Shown: in pieces, positions 16,058-22,270 of the stretch
Position numbering within the stretch: position 1 is the first letter of the stretch
Layout of the letters: each line of letters opens with the position of its first letter
Assembly: GCA_024681935.1 (NCBI GenBank)
Contig: JAIKZX010000077.1
Location: 1 to 36,675, forward strand
Source of the DNA: Fretibacterium sp.
GTDB taxonomy: Bacteria > Synergistota > Synergistia > Synergistales > Aminobacteriaceae
Direction: 5' to 3'
Length of the DNA: 36,675 nucleotides
The notes under the pieces: model-generated
Database searches by the model: none
What the model saw: only the letters and a program-made list of their open reading frames with translations
What the model was told of the DNA's origin: nothing
Position numbers and translations under genes: made by a program

Positions 16058-18517
16058 CTACTGGTCCTTTTTGCTGCCACGGCGTGACCTTCGGCCCCCG
16101 AGCAGGTCCTTTTTCAGCTTTATATTGTCCTGCAGCATCTTTCTGAGCCGCGCCCTGACGCGCCCGTGGACGGACCCTTTGGTGTAGGAGCCGCTTTTCA
16201 GCAGCCGCCCCGCCGGCACGCCGGTCAGGATCTCAATGCCCTCATCGATGGTGCTGACGGCCCACACGGAGAATTTCCCCTCCCGGACGGCCTGGATGAC
16301 CTCCGGGTTCAGCATGAGATGGCGGATGTTGGCCTGGGGAATCATCACGCCCTGGTCTCCCGTCAGGCCCCTGAGCCTGCAGTATTCAAAGAACCCCTCG
16401 ATTTTCTCGTTGACGCCGCCGATGGGCTGGACGTTGCCGAACTGGTCCACAGAGCCCGTCACCGCGATGCCCTGCTTCAGCGGCAGTTCCGCCAGTGCGG
16501 ACAGCAGGCAGTAAAGCTCCGTGGAGGAGGCGCTGTCCCCCTCTATGCCGCTGTAGTTCTGCTCAAAGGTGATGCGGGCGGAGAGCGACAGCGGCATGTC
16601 CCGGGCGTACTGGCGCCCCAGGTAGCTGGAGAGGATCATGAGCCCCTTGTTGTGGATGGGGCCCGTCATGCGGACCTCCCGCTCAATGTTCACCACGCCC
16701 TCATGTCCCATAAAGACGTTGGCCGTGATCCGCGAGGGATGCCCAAAGCAGCAGTCCGTCAGGTCGATGACGGAAAGTCCGTTGATCTGTCCCACCACGG
16801 AGCCCGTGGTGTCCACCCGGATGACTCCGTCCTGAAACGCCCGGATCAGCTTCTCCTGATAAAGGGCGGAGCGGTAGCGCTTGTGCTCAATGGCCTTGCG
16901 GACGTGGGGAGCCCCCACGCGCTTCGCCTCCGGGGACAGAATGCCCGCCCAGGCGCTGGACTCCACCAGAAGCTCCCGCAGCCGCCCCAGCTCCACGGAG
17001 AGGAGGTTCTGGTCCCCGGCCTCCCGGCCCGCCCACTCGATGATCTCGGAAAGGGCCTCCGCGTCAAAGGGTTTCAGCCCCTCCCGCTCAAGGATGCCGG
17101 CGACACACTGAGCCATCTGCCGCTCCGTTTTTGCGCTGCGCGGCATGTCCACGTCAAAGCTTGCCCGGATTTTAAAGAGCTTCTGGAACTCCGGGTCGTA
17201 GTTCTGAAGCAGTTCGCAGATACAGGGGGAGCCGATCAGGATGACCTTGATGTTCATTTTGATGGGGCCGGGACGGAGGGAGGAGACGGGAATGGAGCCG
17301 TACTGCTCGCCCATGTTCTCGATGGCGGCCTCCTCCGTGCGCAGCAGGCGTTTGACGGCCTCCCAGGACATGAAGTTCATCAGGACCTTTTCCGCGTCCA
17401 GCACCAGAAACCCGCCGTTGGCACGGTGGAAGGCCCCGGCGGTGATGCGCCGGAAGTCCGTGTAAAGGCAGCCCTGCCGGCTCTCGTACTCCACCTTGCC
17501 GGAGAGGTTGTAGTAGGTGGGGTTGGTTTCCCACACCACGGGGGCGCCCGCCTCCGGGTCGTTGCTGACAAAGAGGTTGGCCTGGTAGCGCGAGAAGTCC
17601 AGATCGGCGGATTCGTCGCGCATGGAGGTGACGAACGCGCCGAAGTTTTCAATAACGTCCTCCGCCATGCGGGCAAACCAGGAGGAGAGGGGCCTGTTGC
17701 CGCTCCACGCGCCGCAGATGTCCGCAAGACAGGGGGCGATGGCGGCGCGGCATATCTCGGATTCCAGGCGGCTGAGTTTTTCCTTGAGCTCCTTTTCCAT
17801 GTCGCGGATGCGGCGCAGACCCAGAAGCGTCTTCTGGGAGACCTTCTCGGACAGAGCCTGATAGCGCTTCTGCCGCTTATCGGAGAGCGCCTCGAACTCC
17901 TCTTCCTTAATCTCCCGGATGATCTTCTTTCCATTCTCGTCTTTGTCCTCCACAAGCGGGATGTTGATGAATCCCTGGGGAGTCCGCTTGAGCGAGAACC
18001 GGTGTTTCGCGGCCTGGGCCCGCAGGGTCTCCATGATCGCCCCGGCCTTCTCCTGAAACTCCCTGACGTACTGGGCCTTGGCGTCCTCGTACTGGCTCTG
18101 CTCAAAGGCCTTGCTGATGGTCACCTTCAGGTCGTTCAGCAGCGCGTCCAGAGCAGAGGCCAGCTTCCGGCCCTCACCGGCGGGAACGGAAACCGCCAGG
18201 GGCTCCCCCGGTTCGTCAAAGTTGTAAAGGTACAGCCAGTCGTCGGGCACGGGAAGCCCTTTGGCCCGGCTTTTGAGACGGGCCAGGGCGTAGCTCGTGC
18301 GGCCGCTTCCGGGCTGGCCGGTCAGAAAGATATTGTACCCCCTGCCGGAGACGGCGAGGCCAAACTCCAATGCCTCCACGGCGCGTTCCTGCCCGATGGG
18401 ATGAAGGGACGGCCTGCTCCGCAGACTGTCCGTTCCCTCCAGCTTCCAGCTCCCGGGATCCTTGACCCTCCTCAGCTTATCGGGTCCCAGACTCAATTTA
18501 TCGGATTTAGACCTCAC
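16058..18517 (-). CDS. Lon-like ATP-dependent protease (AAA_32/Lon_C architecture)
   Basis: This 819-aa protein has an N-terminal AAA-type domain with FLTGQPGSGRTS (about residues 64-73), a central coiled-coil region (about 180-260) rich in Lys and Glu, and a C-terminal Lon peptidase domain. The catalytic dyad is visible: Ser662 in GDSASS and Lys705 in GGVNEKIEGFF. They are 43 residues apart, exactly as in Escherichia coli Lon (Ser679, Lys722). The Walker A lysine is replaced by arginine, which I recall as usual in this Lon-like family. It lacks the classic Lon N-terminal LAN domain. The start is a GTG with AGGCGGGG upstream. nth follows with no gap. Its substrates are unknown. Confidence 0.88.
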   Translation of the reverse strand: MRSKSDKLSLGPDKLRRVKDPGSWKLEGTDSLRSRPSLHPIGQERAVEALEFGLAVSGRGYNIFLTGQPGSGRTSYALARLKSRAKGLPVPDDWLYLYNFDEPGEPLAVSVPAGEGRKLASALDALLNDLKVTISKAFEQSQYEDAKAQYVREFQEKAGAIMETLRAQAAKHRFSLKRTPQGFINIPLVEDKDENGKKIIREIKEEEFEALSDKRQKRYQALSEKVSQKTLLGLRRIRDMEKELKEKLSRLESEICRAAIAPCLADICGAWSGNRPLSSWFARMAEDVIENFGAFVTSMRDESADLDFSRYQANLFVSNDPEAGAPVVWETNPTYYNLSGKVEYESRQGCLYTDFRRITAGAFHRANGGFLVLDAEKVLMNFMSWEAVKRLLRTEEAAIENMGEQYGSIPVSSLRPGPIKMNIKVILIGSPCICELLQNYDPEFQKLFKIRASFDVDMPRSAKTERQMAQCVAGILEREGLKPFDAEALSEIIEWAGREAGDQNLLSVELGRLRELLVESSAWAGILSPEAKRVGAPHVRKAIEHKRYRSALYQEKLIRAFQDGVIRVDTTGSVVGQINGLSVIDLTDCCFGHPSRITANVFMGHEGVVNIEREVRMTGPIHNKGLMILSSYLGRQYARDMPLSLSARITFEQNYSGIEGDSASSTELYCLLSALAELPLKQGIAVTGSVDQFGNVQPIGGVNEKIEGFFEYCRLRGLTGDQGVMIPQANIRHLMLNPEVIQAVREGKFSVWAVSTIDEGIEILTGVPAGRLLKSGSYTKGSVHGRVRARLRKMLQDNIKLKKDLLGGRRSRRGSKKDQ

Positions 18518-18604
18518 ATTGTCCCCGCCTTGCCGTCGATTTTTTTACCCCGCGAGGGGTCCCTGACTTCTAATTGTATCAAATATCTGAGCTTCAGACT
18601 GCCC

Positions 18605-18631
18605 CTCCCTGATATAACTCCCTGATATAAT
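18605..18631 (+). promoter_or_regulatory. Duplicated 13-bp element containing an extended -10 promoter
   Basis: CTCCCTGATATAA occurs twice in tandem (18605-18617 and 18618-18630). The second copy plus the next T gives TGATATAAT, an extended -10 (TGnTATAAT), about 38 bp before the TTG start of the membrane protein gene. No good -35 is visible, as extended -10 promoters allow. The duplication created the consensus TATAAT only at the downstream copy. Confidence 0.55.
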
Positions 18632-18668
18632 AAAAAGGATTAAAGGGAAAAACGAAGGCGGTGTTATT

Positions 18669-19157
18669 TTGTTCCAAAAAATACTGGATCATATTCCACT
18701 TTTCCTGCGGCCGGCCATCTTCATCAGCGGGCTGAGCGATATCTTCTCCCTGTGGCAGAGGGGGGACGTCAGGGAAAGAAGCATCCTCATCCTGGTGTTT
18801 GCCCCCATGCTGCTCTGCGGGGCGGGAATGCTGTTCAGCGTCGTTTCCTTCGTCCTGTTTGTGCTGCCCTCCTTTGTCCTGCGCGTGCTGGGCTGGGGGG
18901 TGCTCACCGCGCTCTTCGGCGCGGGGGGGCGTTACTGCTATGAGCGCATGACGGGAAAGTCCGTGTCGGGCGGCGGTCCCTCCTTCAGATCGGGCTCCTC
19001 GTCGAACGCATGGGGCGGGGGACAGCCTTACACCGATGTGAAATTCACGGAAAACGGGACGGGGAACGGCTTCAGCGAAACTCAGTCCGGCCCCTCCGCT
19101 TCCCGGCGGCAGGAGGTCCGCCAGCGCTGGTTTGAAAGGGTTCGTGGGAAGCAATGA
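18669..19157 (+). CDS. Small membrane protein of unknown function, coupled to nikR
   Basis: This 162-aa protein is not recognised. It has an amphipathic N-terminus and two strongly hydrophobic segments at about 39-65 and 67-90. They are followed by a Gly/Ser-rich linker (about 98-120) and a basic C-terminus (RRQEVRQRWFERVRGK). It starts with TTG, with AAGGCGGTG upstream. The last codons overlap the nikR start by 4 bp (ATGA), so the two are probably translated together. There is no metal-binding motif and no similarity to known nickel permeases that I can see. A role linked to nickel is only suggested by position. Confidence 0.7.
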   Translation: MFQKILDHIPLFLRPAIFISGLSDIFSLWQRGDVRERSILILVFAPMLLCGAGMLFSVVSFVLFVLPSFVLRVLGWGVLTALFGAGGRYCYERMTGKSVSGGGPSFRSGSSSNAWGGGQPYTDVKFTENGTGNGFSETQSGPSASRRQEVRQRWFERVRGKQ

Positions 19158-19600
19158 GGACGAAAGAAATCAAAGAAAGGGAGAAACTGGCGCGGTTCAG
19201 CGTCACAATCCCCGAAACGCTGGTTCATGAGCTGGACCAGAGAATTCAGAGCTCCGGAAGAAACAACCGCTCTGAGGCATTCAGGACCCTGCTGCGGCGC
19301 TATATCGCGGACGCGCGGTGGCAGGAGGCCCTGGATTCCGGCCAGGAGGGGGGCGAGGTGTATGGGACCGTGACGCTGGTGTACGATCACCACCTCCCGA
19401 ATCTGACCCGCAGGCTGACCGGCGTTCAGCACGACCACAGCGGGATCATCCTCTGCACAACTCACGTTCACGCAGACCACAACACATGCCTTGAATGCGT
19501 CATCATGCGGGGAGCCCCGCTGGAAGTGAAGAAATTTCTTGAAGCTCTGAAGGGCATCCGAGGAATCCGGAGCCTCGAGAAAGTGATTGTTCCGGATTAA
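19154..19600 (+). CDS. nikR: Nickel-responsive transcriptional regulator NikR
   Basis: This 148-aa protein is NikR, a ribbon-helix-helix repressor that senses nickel. The N-terminal DNA-binding strand and helices (RFSVTIPETLVHELD, NRSEAFRTLLRRY) are followed by the ACT-like metal domain. All four high-affinity nickel ligands of E. coli NikR are present: His93, His104, His106 and Cys112 match His76, His87, His89 and Cys95 at exact spacing. The N-terminus is longer than in E. coli by about 15 residues. It overlaps the upstream membrane protein gene by 4 bp. No nickel transporter or hydrogenase gene is in the window, so its target is elsewhere or is its own operon. A partial copy lies directly downstream. 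Confidence 0.95.
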   Translation: MRTKEIKEREKLARFSVTIPETLVHELDQRIQSSGRNNRSEAFRTLLRRYIADARWQEALDSGQEGGEVYGTVTLVYDHHLPNLTRRLTGVQHDHSGIILCTTHVHADHNTCLECVIMRGAPLEVKKFLEALKGIRGIRSLEKVIVPD

Positions 19601-19603
19601 AAA

Positions 19604-19627
19604 TCAGGGGGGGCTTTGCCCCCCTGA
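19604..19627 (+). terminator. Terminator-like hairpin 1 after nikR (TTT loop)
   Basis: TCAGGGGGG...CCCCCCTGA arms enclose GCTTTGC, giving a 10-bp GC stem with one extra G, four bases after the nikR stop. No T-tract follows on the plus strand (GAAACCCC). It may act as a weak or factor-assisted terminator or as a 3'-end stabiliser. The same hairpin recurs at 19861-19883 with the loop reversed. Confidence 0.55.
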
Positions 19628-19639
19628 AACCCCTGTCGG

Positions 19640-19857
19640 CCCGCAGGCTGACCGGCGTTCAGCACGACCACAGCGGGATCATCCTCTGCACAACTCACGT
19701 TCACGCAGACCACAACACATGCCTTGAATGCGTCATCATGCGCCCCGCAGAGCGGGTTTCCCAGCGAGGAGCCCCGCTGGAAGTGAAGAAATTTCTTGAA
19801 GCTCTGAAGGGCATCCGAGGAATCCGTAGCCTCGGGAAAGTGATTGTTCCGGATTAA
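19640..19857 (+). pseudogene. Truncated duplicate of the nikR 3' half (nikR')
   Basis: Positions 19640-19742 are identical to nikR 19407-19509, and 19768-19857 match 19511-19600 with two substitutions, one silent and one Glu to Gly. Between them is a net 24-bp insertion that keeps the frame open and would add PAERVSQR after Met-Arg. The fragment lacks the whole DNA-binding domain and has no ATG, GTG or TTG start in frame near its 5' end. It does encode all four nickel-ligand residues. It is most simply a recent tandem duplication remnant. Expression as a metal-domain-only peptide would need an unseen start. Confidence 0.85.
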
Positions 19858-19860
19858 AAC

Positions 19861-19883
19861 TCAGGGGGGCAAAGCCCCCCTGA
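19861..19883. terminator. Hairpin 2 between nikR' and the convergent gene (AAA loop)
   Basis: TCAGGGGGGC and GCCCCCCTGA form a perfect 10-bp stem around AAA. On the minus strand it is followed by GTTTTAA, so it could terminate the convergent gene ending at 19922. On the plus strand it lacks a T-tract. It is the reverse-loop version of the hairpin after nikR. Confidence 0.55.
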
Positions 19884-19890
19884 AACCCCC

Positions 19891-19973
19891 GATGCAGACT
19901 TGGTATGGTCGGTTCACGGACTTACTGTCCGGTTAAGTCCGGCCACAAGGGCATCCAGGCCCTTGTCTGCATC
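19891..19973. repeat. Cluster of nested perfect inverted repeats at the convergent junction
   Basis: GATGCAGAC (19891-19899) and GTCTGCATC (19965-19973) are perfect inverted copies. Inside lie CGGACTTA/TAAGTCCG (19917-19924, 19934-19941; 9-nt loop) and ACAAGGGC/GCCCTTGT (19945-19952, 19959-19966; 6-nt loop). Apart from a 2-nt overlap the three stems are compatible and would give a branched three-way fold. The cluster covers the last 17 codons and the stop of the 673-aa protein gene. Confidence 0.7.
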
Positions 19974-21943
19974 AGGCCGATATCCAGATAGACGGCGAGC
20001 ATGGAACGGCTGGGATACCCCGATGAAGACAGCTCCTGGGGAAGGGGAATCTGTATCTGCAGCCGTGAACGCGGAACGGAAAGCTCCGGAGTGCGGCGGA
20101 GGGAGAGGAGCGTCTTCCCTCCTGTGAAGGCCGAGGCCCGCACCAGAGACACTGGAGGGATATCCCGCGCCCAGACGTCCAGCTCAAGCCCATTCATCAG
20201 GCAGAATCGCATCAGATAAAGAATATCGTCCGCCGAAAAGGGAATGGAGGCATCAACGATGATGTGCGTCAGCGTCTCACGGTGGAGGGCCCAGACCGGC
20301 GGGATGACGGAGCGTATGTCTCGGCCGCGCGTCACCTGAGCGGATTTCAGCGTGGGAGGCAGCGACTGGCCCGGCGCAAGGGCCCTGTACAGCACCAGCC
20401 CGTCAAGGAACCGGGGCGGCGCGGTCCACTGGGCAGACGAGCGCATGGTCCTCTCGTTCCAGACGCACTGCACCACGATGGCGGAGTCCTGAAGGTGGCT
20501 TGTAAAAGGCCCCCCCAGGGTGGCGTTGATGAGGAAACTCTCCCGGTTGGGCGACTCCAGCGCCAGGGTGGGGTGATAGATCCCCAGAAACCCCTGGTTG
20601 ATGGTCCGGGAGGGCTGCATCACAAGCTTGTGCAGATGAAAAGCAGAGATATCGAGGCAATAGATATCCCCCTCGGCGGAGGGAAAAAACGTCCAGATGT
20701 CCTTCAGACCGGACCACAGGGGACTGCCTGCAGAGGCGGTTTTTTCCCCCAGATCCACAGTCAGGCAGAATATATCCCCGCGTTCCGTGAGAACGAACAG
20801 CTCCCCAAGGGGGGACCACATGATGTCCCGCGGTGCCGGGACCTCCGTGAAGAAGGACTCCCGGCGGTTGGAGACGTTCAGAAAGTACACCCGGGCGTTT
20901 CCCCGGTCTGCCACGGCCAGCCATTCCCCAAAGCCGTCCAGCGCCACAGGCTCAAACAGCATCTCCGCGGCGGGTGCTGTCCACTGGCTCAGGAGCTCCG
21001 GTGCGCCCTGCCCTGCAGAATCGATCCGGTAAAAAGACACTATCCGCCCCACGGGGTCCGAGATGGCAAAGGTGTTCTCCGAAAGAGCTTCCGCGTCGGA
21101 GACGTCCGAGTCCAGATGGCCTCTCAGGTCCAGCGAGACGGGGGTTTCCCCGTCCAGGGGACAGGTGAAGAAGTACACATCCCCCTCCCCGCAGAACAGG
21201 GTAAAGGAACGGTCTCCATGGGGCAGCACTGTGACAGGTTTAGGGACGTCAAAGGTGCGGTAGTCTATCTTTGGGGGCGCGGCCTGTTCCCCGTCCCCGG
21301 AAGGGCCCGGTGCGGAAATCCCGGAAGCATCTGCCGGCCGGAGGTACACGCGGTCGCCCAGCGTGTCCGCAGCACAGAAAACATTCCCCAGCGCCTCAGC
21401 CTTGCCCAGCCCCCTGATGTTGAACGGGTGCGCGAGGGGCAGCTGCATCTCCGTCTGAAGGTCCGGCTTTGAAAGCTGCCAGCGGGGTGAGAGAGGCCGT
21501 GTCCCCATGACAATGCGGAGCAGACGGTCCTGCTCCACAAAGCTTCGCGCAATGCGGGGCACGGAGTTGTCCATGGGGCGGACCTCAAGGTAGTTGGCCA
21601 GCGCGGCCCGGGCTCTGTCCCCGTCGCCGGTGCGCTGAAGCGTCAGTCCGCTCAGGAGGTAGTAGTCCACCAAATAGGTGTTCGCCCGCAGGGCCCGGTC
21701 CAGATAATCCAGCGCGCTCCAGTAGTCACGTTCCATAAAGTGCAGATAGGCCCGGGTGAACTGCCGCTCGGACTCATCCAGCTGGGCGCGGGGCATCTCC
21801 GCCGCCAGGGCGGAACTCAGAGAGAAGAAATCCCTCCGGGACGCTGCCGGCGGATTATCCGCCGCTTCCTGGCGGGGATTTTCCAGAGGAGCGAGCCCGG
21901 CCAGGCAGACCGCCATGACCGCAAGAAGAATTGTCCGCTTCAT
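19922..21943 (-). CDS. Exported protein with TPR-like and beta-propeller-like regions, function unknown
   Basis: This 673-aa protein is not recognised as a named family. The frame is open to 22072, but the ATG at 21943 opens a signal peptide (MKRTILLAVMAVCLAGLA) and has GAGAGG about 6 nt upstream. Residues about 70-140 look like two TPR repeats (AYLHFMERDYWSALDYLDRA, then AALANYLEVRP). Residues about 200-480 contain repeated short strand motifs such as EWLAVADRGNARVYFL and GELFVLTERGDIFCL, as in NHL-type propellers. A C-terminal part (about 560-673) has THIIVDASIPFSADD, faintly like a von Willebrand A fold. It follows tRNA-Asn and its terminator and converges on nikR. A role in periplasmic protein assembly is only a guess. 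Confidence 0.75.
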   Translation of the reverse strand: MKRTILLAVMAVCLAGLAPLENPRQEAADNPPAASRRDFFSLSSALAAEMPRAQLDESERQFTRAYLHFMERDYWSALDYLDRALRANTYLVDYYLLSGLTLQRTGDGDRARAALANYLEVRPMDNSVPRIARSFVEQDRLLRIVMGTRPLSPRWQLSKPDLQTEMQLPLAHPFNIRGLGKAEALGNVFCAADTLGDRVYLRPADASGISAPGPSGDGEQAAPPKIDYRTFDVPKPVTVLPHGDRSFTLFCGEGDVYFFTCPLDGETPVSLDLRGHLDSDVSDAEALSENTFAISDPVGRIVSFYRIDSAGQGAPELLSQWTAPAAEMLFEPVALDGFGEWLAVADRGNARVYFLNVSNRRESFFTEVPAPRDIMWSPLGELFVLTERGDIFCLTVDLGEKTASAGSPLWSGLKDIWTFFPSAEGDIYCLDISAFHLHKLVMQPSRTINQGFLGIYHPTLALESPNRESFLINATLGGPFTSHLQDSAIVVQCVWNERTMRSSAQWTAPPRFLDGLVLYRALAPGQSLPPTLKSAQVTRGRDIRSVIPPVWALHRETLTHIIVDASIPFSADDILYLMRFCLMNGLELDVWARDIPPVSLVRASAFTGGKTLLSLRRTPELSVPRSRLQIQIPLPQELSSSGYPSRSMLAVYLDIGLMQTRAWMPLWPDLTGQ

Positions 21944-22002
21944 CCTTATCCTCTCCCTCACGATGCCTGATTTTTGTTTTCTGAGTGCAGTCTCCTGACC
22001 TG

Positions 22003-22030
22003 AAAAAAAATCCCGCCTCACGGGCGGGAT
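22003..22030 (-). terminator. Rho-independent terminator of tRNA-Asn
   Basis: ATCCCGCC (22010-22017) and GGCGGGAT (22023-22030) form a perfect 8-bp stem with a 5-nt loop. On the minus strand it is followed by a run of eight T. It lies 34 bp after the tRNA 3' end. Confidence 0.92.
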
Positions 22031-22063
22031 TCTATCGAACACCGGTCTTACCCGGATAATTTC

Positions 22064-22139
22064 TGGCTCCACGACCAGGACTCGAACCTGGAACCTAGTG
22101 ATTAACAGTCACCCGCTCTGCCGATTGAGCTATCGTGGA
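22064..22139 (-). tRNA. tRNA-Asn (anticodon GTT), CCA encoded
   Basis: The minus strand folds into a full cloverleaf. The acceptor is TCCACGA with TCGTGGA (22133-22139 and 22068-22074). The D arm contains AGCTCAATCGGCAGAGC, the anticodon loop reads CTGTTAA with GTT, and the T arm carries GGTTCGAGTCC. A G discriminator and a genomic CCA follow (22067-22064). GTT reads AAC and AAT, hence asparagine. It has its own consensus promoter and terminator, so it is a monocistronic tRNA gene. Confidence 0.97.
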
Positions 22140-22152
22140 ACGCAACAAAGGA

Positions 22153-22181
22153 ATTATACTCCGCCTCATGGGGCTTGTCAA
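22153..22181 (-). promoter_or_regulatory. Perfect consensus sigma-70 promoter of tRNA-Asn
   Basis: On the minus strand TTGACA (22176-22181), an exact 17-bp spacer and TATAAT (22153-22158) match the sigma-70 consensus at every base. The -10 ends 13 bp before the mature tRNA 5' end, so only a few leader bases would be trimmed. Confidence 0.93.
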
Positions 22182-22205
22182 CAACAGACGGCAGTCAAAT
22201 CCGCC

Positions 22206-22237
22206 TTACTGAATTTCTTCCGCCATTATACTATAAT
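22206..22237 (+). promoter_or_regulatory. Possible promoter of tex
   Basis: TTACTG (22206-22211), 17 bp and TACTAT (22229-22234) overlap a perfect TATAAT (22232-22237) on the plus strand, 33 bp before the chosen tex start. The -35 is weak. The region is divergent from the tRNA-Asn promoter. Confidence 0.45.
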
Positions 22238-22270
22238 CTTGATATCTATCTTGTCAGGGAGATGGTTGGG

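Noticed and set aside
18540-18560. T-run followed by ACCCC/GGGGT hairpin, considered as a terminator
   Set aside because: The T-run precedes the stem on the plus strand and becomes an A-run after it on the minus strand, so neither direction fits a terminator. It may be a leader hairpin of the Lon-like gene.
16166-18625. 819-codon open frame on the plus strand, opposite the Lon-like protease
   Set aside because: It is an antisense shadow of a clear protease gene in GC-rich DNA. The composition (His, Arg, Gly, Gln-rich) is typical of a complementary frame and no domain is recognisable.
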